Shown: piece by piece, positions 6,586-14,082 of the stretch | How the letters are laid out: every line of letters starts with the position of its first letter | Position numbering within the stretch: position 1 is the first letter of the stretch | DNA from: Clostridia bacterium | Lineage (GTDB): Bacteria; Bacillota; Clostridia; Saccharofermentanales; UBA5734 | DNA length: 14,485 nt | Assembly: GCA_017997315.1 (NCBI GenBank) | Contig: JAGOFF010000038.1 | Span: forward strand, 1 to 14,485 | Direction of reading: 5' to 3' | Position numbers and translations under genes: made by a program | The notes under the pieces: model-generated | The model's database searches: none | What the model saw: only the letters and a program-made list of their open reading frames with translations | Told to the model about the DNA's origin: nothing

Positions 6586-7761
6586 TCAGGAGCCCGCATA
6601 CCATCCCAGAAAACGGACGGACGGATGCTCCTGTTCCAACTGATACATTGTGACCAGTGCGAGTGTCCTCTCGCCGTCGCCCGCCCTGGCCTCGAAGTCC
6701 AGATAGAAGCTGTACTCCCACGGACGTTCGGGCAGCGGACGGGACTGGATCTTGGCAAGGTTCAGCCCCCGGTCGGCGAAAATGTTCAAAACTGATGAAA
6801 GTGTACCGCTGCGGTCGGCCAGGCGCAAGATCAGGCTGATCCGCGTGGCGTCCGGCGGGATGGCGGGCGCCGGGGCGACCGCCACGAACCGGGTCTGGTT
6901 GCAGGCGTTGTCGTTGGCGGTCTCCAGCAGGATGTCCAGCCCGTGGTCGCGTGCCGCCGACGGGGATCCGATCGCCGCGACGGTCCGGTCCCCGGCTGCG
7001 GCGACGTCCCGCGCGGCGAACGCGGTGTTGAGGGAGGCGACGGACTCCCATCCGCGGCTGCGGATGGTCTCGGCGCACTGCGCCAAGGCCTGCGGGTGCG
7101 AAACAACCGTGCGGATATCCTGGATCCTGGCACCCGGCGGCGCCATGACGCAATTGACGATGGGAAGCGACACCGACGCGACGATGTACAGTTCGTTGCG
7201 CAGAAGCAGGTCGTACACCGCGTCCACGGTGCCGGCGGTGGTGTTTTCGAGCGGGAGTACCGCAAGGTCGGAACGCCCGTCCTGCACCATGGAGCAGGAC
7301 TCGGCGAACGTCCCGGTCATCGTCTGCTCCGCGTCGGGAAACAGCTGTGAGGCGGCCATGGACTGGTAGGATCCGGGTCCGCCCTGCACCGCCACCGTGC
7401 GGACCGCCGGCAGGGAGGCCGGGGCTTCTCCGATCAGCCGACCGATCGGCCAGTCCGCCGTCCCCGGCATCAGGATGTCGTACTGGTATTCCCGGGACAA
7501 CTGCATGACGTGGCGCATGAGCGACCGCAGATGCATCGCGGGCTCCCGGCGCTCATCGGGCAGCAGTCCGGCGGCGGCCTGTGCGTAGACCCTGTCCAGG
7601 ATGGCGTCTTCGCGGTCCCCGGAATACACCGGCTGACCGGTCCCGGACTTGATCCCGGCGATTTCCCCGGATACGCGCATCCGGTCGAGCAGCACCCCGA
7701 CCAGCTCCGCATCGATCCGGTCCAGCGCCGCGCGGGCTTCCTCCAGCGTCATGGGACTCAT
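6586..7761 (-). CDS. pheA: Chorismate mutase-prephenate dehydratase (P-protein)
   Basis: A 391-residue bifunctional enzyme converting chorismate to prephenate and then phenylpyruvate for phenylalanine. Residues 1-95 are an AroQ-type chorismate mutase in which most E. coli active-site positions align (R10, R27, K38, R50, E51); the D48 counterpart is S47. Residues 122-295 are prephenate dehydratase with VAVQGGPGSYQ, LPLENTTAGTVD and the catalytic NQTRF (T290). Residues 306-385 are an ACT regulatory domain with SGTLSSVL and QSRP, where the usual Phe-binding motif is ESRP. ATG 7761 overlaps the aroQ stop by 4 bp (ATGA) and has AAGGAAGGG upstream; a second Met at 7752 is less likely. Feedback by phenylalanine is expected from the ACT domain. 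Confidence 0.95.
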   Translation of the reverse strand: MSPMTLEEARAALDRIDAELVGVLLDRMRVSGEIAGIKSGTGQPVYSGDREDAILDRVYAQAAAGLLPDERREPAMHLRSLMRHVMQLSREYQYDILMPGTADWPIGRLIGEAPASLPAVRTVAVQGGPGSYQSMAASQLFPDAEQTMTGTFAESCSMVQDGRSDLAVLPLENTTAGTVDAVYDLLLRNELYIVASVSLPIVNCVMAPPGARIQDIRTVVSHPQALAQCAETIRSRGWESVASLNTAFAARDVAAAGDRTVAAIGSPSAARDHGLDILLETANDNACNQTRFVAVAPAPAIPPDATRISLILRLADRSGTLSSVLNIFADRGLNLAKIQSRPLPERPWEYSFYLDFEARAGDGERTLALVTMYQLEQEHPSVRFLGWYAGS

Positions 7762-8231
7762 AGGGTTTCCCTTCCTTGCTCCGTTTCCGCAATCCGGGCG
7801 CACACCCGCCGGACTCCTTCGGTGTAGCTGTCCAGACCCAGACCCGCGATCTGCCCGATGCAGGCCGGCAGGATGACCGAAACGTGCCGCCAGGCCTCGC
7901 GCCGGTGGATGTCCGAGATGTGCACCTCGACGACGGGCAGGCCGCACAGTTCGATGGCGTCGTGCAGCGCGTAGCTGTAATGGGTGAACGCGCCCGCGTT
8001 GATCACGATGCCGCTGTACACACCCATCGCCTGCTGGATCGCTTCGACCAGCGCGCCTTCATGATTGGACTGGAAGGCGTCCAGCCCGTAACCGAGTTCC
8101 TTTGCGGTCTCCCGGGCCGCGGACTCCGCGTCGGACAGTGTAAAGGATCCGTACTGGCTTTTGTCGCGGCGGCCCAGCATGTTGAGGTTGGGGCCGTTGA
8201 GCAGCAGCAGGCGCGGCGGGTTGTCATCCAT
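7758..8231 (-). CDS. aroQ: 3-dehydroquinate dehydratase, type II
   Basis: A 157-residue cytosolic enzyme catalysing the third shikimate-pathway step, 3-dehydroquinate to 3-dehydroshikimate. It has the type II features: LNGPNLNMLGRRD near the N-terminus, the catalytic tyrosine in SQYGSF, FQSNHEGALVEAIQ, INAGAFTHYSYALHDAI and PVVEVHISDIHRREAWR. Type II enzymes are dodecameric and do not form the Schiff base of type I AroD. Its length is close to the usual 145-150, with a short extra tail. AAGGAG sits 7 nt before ATG 8231. It starts 4 bp after aroC stops and overlaps pheA by 4 bp, so it is translationally tied into the operon. Confidence 0.96.
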   Translation of the reverse strand: MDDNPPRLLLLNGPNLNMLGRRDKSQYGSFTLSDAESAARETAKELGYGLDAFQSNHEGALVEAIQQAMGVYSGIVINAGAFTHYSYALHDAIELCGLPVVEVHISDIHRREAWRHVSVILPACIGQIAGLGLDSYTEGVRRVCARIAETEQGRETL

Positions 8232-8235
8232 GGGT

Positions 8236-9315
8236 TCAGGCTCCTTTCAGCACGTCCGCGACGACCAGCGCCGCACAGGCCTCCACCACCGGGACGGCAC
8301 GGGGGACGATGCAGGGGTCGTGACGCCCGGCGATCGTGATTTCCGCGTCTTCCCGCCGTTCCAGGTCTACGGTGTCCTGGCGCCGGCCGATGGACGGCGT
8401 CGGCTTGAACGCCACACGAAAAACCACCGGCATGCCGTTCGCGATGCCGCCGTCGATCCCCCCCGCGTGGTTGGTGCGCATCCGGACCGCGCCTTCCTCC
8501 ATCCCGGGACAGTCGTTGTTGGAGGATCCGCGCGCGTCCGCGACCGCGAATGCGTCCCCGAACCCGACGCCCTTGACCGCGGGAATGGAAAACAGCAGGG
8601 AGGCGAATCGGGCCTCCAGTCCGAGAAACATCGGATCGCCGAGGCCGGCCGGCATCCCGAGCACAACCCCTTCCACGATCCCGCCGACCGAATCGGTGTC
8701 CATCCTCGCCTGCTCCACCGCGCGCGCCATCGCTTCGCCGGCCGCGTCCGAAAGGACGGGCATCCGTTTGCCGGCAACCGCCGCCAGCGCGGTTTCGTCC
8801 GGATCCGCCGGATCGACCGGCGCATCCTCGACTCCGGCGATCCGCGCCGCATGCGCGTAGACCCGGATGCCCTCCCGCGACAGCCACTGCAGGCACAACG
8901 CCCCAGCGAACGTCAGCGGCGCGGTCAGGCGGCCGGAGAAGTGCCCCCCTCCGCGCGGATCGTTGAAGCCGTCATACCGCAGCCGGGCGGCATAATCCGC
9001 GTGTCCGGGGCGGGGCAGGGTTTCGTGCGGCGCGTAGTCCCCCGGGCGGACATCCGTGTTGCGGATCATCGCCGCGATCGGCGATCCGGTGGTGGTTCCG
9101 CGGTAGATCCCGGACAGGATCTCCGGGAGATCCTCTTCCCGGCGCGCGGTCGACCAGGGTGTACGGCCGGGCGCCCGGCGCTTCATGAATTCCGCCGCAC
9201 ACTCCAGATCCAGCGGGATGCCGGCAGGGAATCCGTCGACGACCACGCCGATCCCGGGACCGTGCGACTCGCCGAAAACAGATACACGGATGGAAGTTCC
9301 CCAGATCGAACTCAT
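8236..9315 (-). CDS. aroC: Chorismate synthase
   Basis: A 359-residue enzyme that makes chorismate from EPSP with reduced FMN as cofactor, the last common step of the pathway. The family signatures are present: FGESHG (14-19), RPGHADY, GGGHFSGRLTAPLTFAG (the Clostridia-type form of signature 2), SNNDCPGMEEG, TNHAGGIDGGIANG and RHDPCIVPRAVPVVEA near the C-terminus. No flavin reductase domain is fused, so it appears monofunctional and needs reduced FMN from elsewhere. GGGAGGTG lies 8 nt upstream of ATG 9315, which overlaps the aroA stop by 4 bp. Confidence 0.97.
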   Translation of the reverse strand: MSSIWGTSIRVSVFGESHGPGIGVVVDGFPAGIPLDLECAAEFMKRRAPGRTPWSTARREEDLPEILSGIYRGTTTGSPIAAMIRNTDVRPGDYAPHETLPRPGHADYAARLRYDGFNDPRGGGHFSGRLTAPLTFAGALCLQWLSREGIRVYAHAARIAGVEDAPVDPADPDETALAAVAGKRMPVLSDAAGEAMARAVEQARMDTDSVGGIVEGVVLGMPAGLGDPMFLGLEARFASLLFSIPAVKGVGFGDAFAVADARGSSNNDCPGMEEGAVRMRTNHAGGIDGGIANGMPVVFRVAFKPTPSIGRRQDTVDLERREDAEITIAGRHDPCIVPRAVPVVEACAALVVADVLKGA

Positions 9316-10562
9316 GTGACAACACCTCCCACGGTCAGCAGGTCGTCAAAGAAGCGGGGATAGGATTTGTCCACGCACCATGGGTCGCGGATCACGACGC
9401 CGGTCTGCGTCCTCGTCGCCGCTATGGCCATCGCCATGGCGATGCGGTGGTCGTTGCGGGAATCCGTTTCGCCGCCGCGGAGTACGGTCTCCCCCCGGAT
9501 CTCGAGTCCGTCCCCGGTCACGCGGATGTCCGCGCCGATGGCCGTCAGGCTGTCCGCGACGGAAGCAAGCCGGTCGCTTTCCTTGAGCCGCAGCCGGGCG
9601 GCGTTGACGATCCGCGTCGTGCCCGGGGTGAAAGCCGCCGCGACCGCGAGGATCGGCACCAGGTCCGGAATCTGCGACGCATCGATCTCCAATCTGTGGT
9701 CCGGTTCACGATCCATTGCCGCCAGACGACCGAGCAGCCCGACGATCGCGCGGTCCCCCTGTGACGTCCGCTCCGGCAGGCCGGGCAGTTCCACCGCGCT
9801 GCCAAGGTAGTTGGCGGCCAGCCAGAACGCGGCCTGGGAGTAATCCGTCTCCACATGGTAATCCGCCGGGCGGTAGCGCTGTCCTCCGGGAACATGGAAT
9901 CCCCCGAACGGATGGCGGTCGGGATCGGGAGGCAACGGTTCCGCTTCGACCCCGAAACGGGCCATGATCTCCCGCGTCAGGTCGACATAGGGCGCGGACT
10001 GGAGCGCGGATGTCAAGACAATGTCGGAATCGCCGGCAAGCAGCGGCAAGGCGAGCAGCAGGCCCGACACGTATTGCGAACTCACATGCCCCGGCAGTTC
10101 GAAGCGGCCCGGGGCGAGGCGGCCGCGCAGCGAGACGGGAAGCGAAGCCTCCCCGGCGAAACGCAGGGTCGTGCCGTGTCCGCGGAACGCCTCCTCGTAT
10201 TCCTTGAGCGGACGCTGCGGCAACCGCCCGCGCCCGGTGAAGGTGACCGGCCTGCCGAGCGCCGCCGCGACCGGCACCAGCAGGCGCAGGGTGGTTCCCG
10301 ACTCGCCGCAGTCAAGTGTTCCGTCCCCGTCCAGCAGCGCGAACAGGCAGGCCTGGGTGACGAGGATGTCGTCGGAGGGCTCTCCCAGTCCGCGGATGAC
10401 CGATTCCCTGCCCGACATGTCCCGTCCGGCCAGGGCGGCGCAGATCAGCGCGCGGTGTGCACAGCTTTTGGACGGCGGCGGCGTCAGGCGCCCGTGCAGC
10501 AGCCCCGGCGCGACGCGCAGCCGGGAGGGACGCGCTGCGAGGATTCCATTCCCCTCAGCCAT
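9312..10562 (-). CDS. aroA: 3-phosphoshikimate 1-carboxyvinyltransferase (EPSP synthase)
   Basis: A 416-residue two-domain enzyme that joins PEP to shikimate-3-phosphate, the step blocked by glyphosate. Motifs in order: PPSKSCAHRALICAAL (29-44), CGESGTTLR (85-93, keeping the glycine equivalent to E. coli Gly96), RPLKEY, SSQYVSGLLLA (161-171), ETDYSQAAFWL, the catalytic D300 in QIPDLVP, RLKESDR (325-331), DHRIAMAMA (371-379) and DKSYPRFFDD. The motif set is of the Clostridia type rather than the enteric GNAGTAMRPL type. ATG 10562 is chosen because it has AGGAGG upstream and overlaps aroB by only 8 bp; the open frame extends further upstream but that part is antisense-like shadow inside aroB. 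Confidence 0.96.
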   Translation of the reverse strand: MAEGNGILAARPSRLRVAPGLLHGRLTPPPSKSCAHRALICAALAGRDMSGRESVIRGLGEPSDDILVTQACLFALLDGDGTLDCGESGTTLRLLVPVAAALGRPVTFTGRGRLPQRPLKEYEEAFRGHGTTLRFAGEASLPVSLRGRLAPGRFELPGHVSSQYVSGLLLALPLLAGDSDIVLTSALQSAPYVDLTREIMARFGVEAEPLPPDPDRHPFGGFHVPGGQRYRPADYHVETDYSQAAFWLAANYLGSAVELPGLPERTSQGDRAIVGLLGRLAAMDREPDHRLEIDASQIPDLVPILAVAAAFTPGTTRIVNAARLRLKESDRLASVADSLTAIGADIRVTGDGLEIRGETVLRGGETDSRNDHRIAMAMAIAATRTQTGVVIRDPWCVDKSYPRFFDDLLTVGGVVT

Positions 10563-11640
10563 GGTCCCATACCTCCTCGACCAGGCGGACGGCCTCTTCC
10601 GCGGGGATCGGAACGATCCTTGCGCGGCCGATGGCCTCCAGCAGGATGAAATGCAGGGTGCCCGAGCGGTTCTTCTTGTCGGACAGAATCGCTTCGGCGA
10701 CCTGGCCGCCCGGCAGTTCCGGCGCGTGCGCCGGCAGTCCGAGCGATGCCAGTACAGGCGGCAGAGCCGCGGACAGCGTCGCGGGAGTGATCCCCAGCCG
10801 GACGCCGAGCCGGGCGGCGGCGGCCATGCCGACAGCGACGCTTTCCCCGTGTGTATAGACACTGTAACGGGTGACCTTTTCCACCGCATGCCCGATGGTG
10901 TGCCCGAAATTGAGGATCATGCGTTCGTTGGACTCCCGGGTGTCGAGCGATACCACCCCCGCCTTGATGGCGACATTGCGGGCGACCGCCCAGGCCATGT
11001 CCCGATCCGGGTCGGTTCCGGCCGGTCCGCCACCGACGCACCAGTCAAACAATTCCGGGTCCAGGATCGCCCCGTGCTTGACCACTTCGGCCATCCCGTC
11101 CGCCAGGACACGCGGCGGCAGGGTCGACAGCACGTCGGGATCCGTCAGTACGACCGTCGGCTGATGGAAGGCGCCGACCAGGTTCTTTCCCCGCGCGAGA
11201 TCGATGCCGGTCTTGCCTCCGAGGGAGGAATCGACCTGCGCCAGGAGCGTGGTCGGTATCTGAACCACCGGAACCCCCCGCATCCAGGTCGCGGCGGCAA
11301 AGCCCCCGAGATCGCCGGGGACGCCCCCGCCAAGGCATACGACGACGTCGGTGCGCGTGATCCCCGCGTCCAGGAAGCGTTCGTACAGGCCGGACAGCTC
11401 CTGGAGGGATTTGCTGGCCTCGCCCGCGGGAACCGCATGGGAAACGACGTCAAATCCGGCGGCGCGAAGCGATCCTTCCACCCGTTCCAGATAAAGCGGC
11501 GCGACATGGGTGTCGGTTACGACAAACGCCGTACGTCCCTGGATCCGCCCGGCGATCTCGGTGCCGGCGCGATCCAGGATTCCCCGCTCGATCCGTACCG
11601 GATAAGCGGCGCCGGGGATATTGACCGGTATCGTGCTCAT
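10555..11640 (-). CDS. aroB: 3-dehydroquinate synthase
   Basis: A 361-residue NAD- and divalent-metal-dependent enzyme catalysing the second pathway step, DAHP to 3-dehydroquinate. The NAD-binding signature GGGVPGDLGGFAA (104-116) is followed by IPTTLLAQVDSSLGGKTGID and KNLVGAFHQP. The metal ligands are visible as E185 (MAEVVKHG), H247 (NFGHTIGHA) and H264 (HGESVAVGM). The C-terminal SDKKNRSGTLHFILLEAIG is also conserved. The length is standard. ATG 11640 follows GGGAGGGG, with a 31-bp gap after aroF, the longest gap within the eight aro genes. Confidence 0.97.
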   Translation of the reverse strand: MSTIPVNIPGAAYPVRIERGILDRAGTEIAGRIQGRTAFVVTDTHVAPLYLERVEGSLRAAGFDVVSHAVPAGEASKSLQELSGLYERFLDAGITRTDVVVCLGGGVPGDLGGFAAATWMRGVPVVQIPTTLLAQVDSSLGGKTGIDLARGKNLVGAFHQPTVVLTDPDVLSTLPPRVLADGMAEVVKHGAILDPELFDWCVGGGPAGTDPDRDMAWAVARNVAIKAGVVSLDTRESNERMILNFGHTIGHAVEKVTRYSVYTHGESVAVGMAAAARLGVRLGITPATLSAALPPVLASLGLPAHAPELPGGQVAEAILSDKKNRSGTLHFILLEAIGRARIVPIPAEEAVRLVEEVWDHG

Positions 11641-11671
11641 GCTGCCCCTCCCGTCCGTCCGTGGATCGTTG

Positions 11672-12688
11672 TCAGATCGTACGTCCCACCGCCGCCGCGA
11701 CCGGGCGCAGCCGTTCCATCAGTCCCGCGAATTGTGCGGGCGTCAGCGATTGCTGCCCGTCGGACAGCGCGTGCTTCGGATCGTTGTGCACCTCGATGAC
11801 CAGTCCGTCCGCCCCGGCGGCGACGGCCGCCATCGACAGCGGCTCGACCAGCCAGGCCGCTCCCCCCGCATGGCTCGGATCGACGAACACCGGCAGGTGC
11901 GAGAGTCTCTTGATGACCGGAACCGCACTGATGTCCAGGGTGTTTCGGGTGCTGGTCTCGAACGTGCGGATCCCGCGTTCGCACAGGATGACATCGGAGT
12001 TCCCGCCGTTCATGATGTATTCCGCGGACATCAGGAGTTCCTCGACGGTGTTGGAGAATCCCCGTTTGAGCAGGATCGGCTTGCGCATGTGGCCCAGTTC
12101 CTTGAGCAGCTCAAAATTCTGCATGTTGCGCGCCCCGACCTGGACCACGTCGACAAACTCGTTGAACAGCTCGATCTGGGACGGGTTGGTGATCTCGGAT
12201 ACGACCGGGAGTCCGGAAGCGGCATGCGCCTTTTTCATGTACATCAGCCCCTCGACGCGGAGACCCTGGAACGCATACGGCGAAGTGCGCGGCTTGAACG
12301 CCCCGCCGCGGAGCATCACGGCGCCCGCGTGCGCGACCTCCGCCGCGATGCCGCAGACCTGTTCCTCCCCTTCGACCGAACACGGTCCTGCGACGACGCA
12401 GATTTTCCGGCTCCCGATCTCAAGGCCGCCGATCCGCAGGATGCTGTCGTCCGGATGGAACTTGCGGTTCGCCCGTTTGAACGGCTCGGACACCTTCATG
12501 ACCCGCTCGACCGCATCCTGCATTTCCAGCACGGGCAGTTCGATCGCGGTCGTATCCCCGATCAGGCCGATGATGGTGGTGTCGCTCCCGAACATCGGCG
12601 CGGCGGTCACCCCGTACGATGACTCGATCCAGGAGCGCAGTTCCTCCACTTTGTCGCGGCTGGTCCCTCTTTTCAACACAAGGATCAT
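11672..12688 (-). CDS. aroF: 3-deoxy-7-phosphoheptulonate synthase (DAHP synthase, type I-beta)
   Basis: A 338-residue enzyme for the first committed step, PEP plus erythrose-4-phosphate to DAHP. Residues 1-70 (MILVLKRGTS to SEPFK) are the ferredoxin-like regulatory domain typical of Thermotoga-type DAHP synthases, not a chorismate mutase. The barrel shows VVAGPCSVE with metal ligand C103, GGAFKPRTSPYAFQG, PILLKRG, VFVDPSHAGG with H273, and E299/D303 in VIEVHNDP. Family members with this domain are inhibited by tyrosine or phenylalanine, so feedback control is expected. ATG 12688 overlaps the aroE-aroK stop by 4 bp; the frame upstream of it lies inside that gene and lacks homology. Confidence 0.97.
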   Translation of the reverse strand: MILVLKRGTSRDKVEELRSWIESSYGVTAAPMFGSDTTIIGLIGDTTAIELPVLEMQDAVERVMKVSEPFKRANRKFHPDDSILRIGGLEIGSRKICVVAGPCSVEGEEQVCGIAAEVAHAGAVMLRGGAFKPRTSPYAFQGLRVEGLMYMKKAHAASGLPVVSEITNPSQIELFNEFVDVVQVGARNMQNFELLKELGHMRKPILLKRGFSNTVEELLMSAEYIMNGGNSDVILCERGIRTFETSTRNTLDISAVPVIKRLSHLPVFVDPSHAGGAAWLVEPLSMAAVAAGADGLVIEVHNDPKHALSDGQQSLTPAQFAGLMERLRPVAAAVGRTI

Positions 12689-14082
12689 CGGTTCATCCCT
12701 TCCTCTCCGAATCCGAGCGCTTCCGCGGTTCTCGCGGCGACGCGCGCGGCGTTTTCCGGTCCGTTGTTTTCCATGACAAGATCCGCGCACGCGCGGTACT
12801 CCGGCATGCGGTCGCGGTACAGGCGTTCCGCCTTTTCCAGCGCGTCCCCGTCCATCAGGGGACGGCCGGAGTGCCGTCCGACCCGGGTCAGGATCCTCTC
12901 CAGCAGGGTGTCGAGCAGCACGACCAGCGCGGGGGAGGCGTCGACGATCCGCATGGCGTCCGGCTGCAGCAGCGCGCCGCCGCCGGTCGCGACCACCGCG
13001 GAACCGGGCTCCCGGAGTGTTTCATCCAGGATGCCCGCCTCCAGCTGCCGGAACACCGCCTCTCCGTCCTGCGCGAAAATGGCCGGGATGCTCCGGCCCG
13101 CAGCGGCGCAGATCCGGTCGTCCAGATCCAGGAACGGAATCCCGATCCGTTCCGCGACCAGACGTCCCACCGTGCTTTTCCCGCTCCCCATGAATCCGGT
13201 GAAGACATATTTTACGGCATCCCTCCGTACGAGTTCGCGCGAGAGCCTCGCCGGGATCCGCGCAAGCCGCGCGAGGACGTCGGGATCTTCCCACGCGGCG
13301 CCGGGATTCCAGATCCGCTGCGCCTCGACCGCCTGTCCGAACAGCATCGCGAGTCCGCTCCGGGCCTGCGCGCCGCCGGTTCGGGCGTGCAGGAGGAGCC
13401 GGGTCGCGGGGGGATTGTAGACACTGTCAAAGACATGTTCCGCCGCGCACGCGGTCTCGTGTGAAATCGGGACGCCCCGGATCCGCGGCCACATCCCGAG
13501 CGGGGATCCGTTGAGGATCACCTCCGCGCGGAGTTCCGCCGCATCGCCCGGATCGACGACCGAGATGTCCCGGATGCCGGTCTTCGTCCGGATATCCGCA
13601 GCCAGACGGCGGGCTTTGTCCAGCCCGGGAGACAGGATGCGGATGGAGGCCGCACCGGCGTAGGCCGCTTCGAATCCCATGGTGCGCGATACGCCGCCCG
13701 CTCCGAGGAGAAGGATGTCCTTCCCCGCCAGCGGGGGGGCGGAGGACAGAAAGCCCGTGCCGTCCGTATTGTATCCCGTCCGCCGGAAAACCGTGTTGAC
13801 CGCGCCGTACCGCGCCGCGGACGGATGGCACCCCGTCAGATGCGCGATGACCTTCTCCTTGTGCGGGATCGTGATGTTGAAACCGTCCAGCTGGTCCAGG
13901 ACGCGCGGCAGCAGCGTGTCCAGATCCTCGGGCGGGATGTCGATCAGCTCATAGGTCCCCTGGATCCCCAGCGCTTCCATGATCTCCCCGTGGATGAACG
14001 GGGAAAGGCTGTGGGCCAGCGGATGTCCCACCAGTCCGTACCGGTGTTTTCTGCAGGCGCGCGTGTCAGCGTTCACAGACAT
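12685..14082 (-). CDS. aroE-aroK: Shikimate dehydrogenase-shikimate kinase fusion
   Basis: A 465-residue fusion of two pathway enzymes. Residues about 13-260 are shikimate dehydrogenase: SLSP (25-28), the catalytic lysine K75 in TIPHKEK, GAVNTV, YNTDGTG with D107, GAGG (127-130), NGSPLGM and DSVYNPPATRLL. Residues about 290-460 are shikimate kinase: P-loop GFMGSGKST (296-304), FLDLDD (D319, D321), FRQLE (R345), ATGGGAL (365-371), the lid RHSGRPL (403-409) and RMPEYRACADL. A helix-prone linker of about 30 residues joins them. The NADPH-binding NRT motif of AroE is replaced by LSPGLDKA. ATG 14082 has GGAGG upstream and overlaps tyrA by 17 bp. No separate aroK or aroE is seen, so both activities probably depend on this chain. 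Confidence 0.96.
   Translation of the reverse strand: MSVNADTRACRKHRYGLVGHPLAHSLSPFIHGEIMEALGIQGTYELIDIPPEDLDTLLPRVLDQLDGFNITIPHKEKVIAHLTGCHPSAARYGAVNTVFRRTGYNTDGTGFLSSAPPLAGKDILLLGAGGVSRTMGFEAAYAGAASIRILSPGLDKARRLAADIRTKTGIRDISVVDPGDAAELRAEVILNGSPLGMWPRIRGVPISHETACAAEHVFDSVYNPPATRLLLHARTGGAQARSGLAMLFGQAVEAQRIWNPGAAWEDPDVLARLARIPARLSRELVRRDAVKYVFTGFMGSGKSTVGRLVAERIGIPFLDLDDRICAAAGRSIPAIFAQDGEAVFRQLEAGILDETLREPGSAVVATGGGALLQPDAMRIVDASPALVVLLDTLLERILTRVGRHSGRPLMDGDALEKAERLYRDRMPEYRACADLVMENNGPENAARVAARTAEALGFGEEGMNR

Noticed and set aside
7762..7947. Longer N-terminus for pheA
   Set aside because: The extra 62 codons lie inside aroQ and are unlike chorismate mutase; the ATGA overlap at 7758-7761 with a good ribosome site gives a natural start.
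10563..10889. Longer N-terminus for aroA
   Set aside because: The extra 109 codons overlap aroB, have an Arg/Pro/Cys-rich composition without EPSP synthase similarity, and the ATG at 10562 has AGGAGG at good spacing.
10021..11799. A 592-codon plus-strand open frame opposite aroA, aroB and aroF
   Set aside because: Low-complexity Arg/Pro/Ser/Gly translation without domains, fully covered by three well-supported genes on the other strand.
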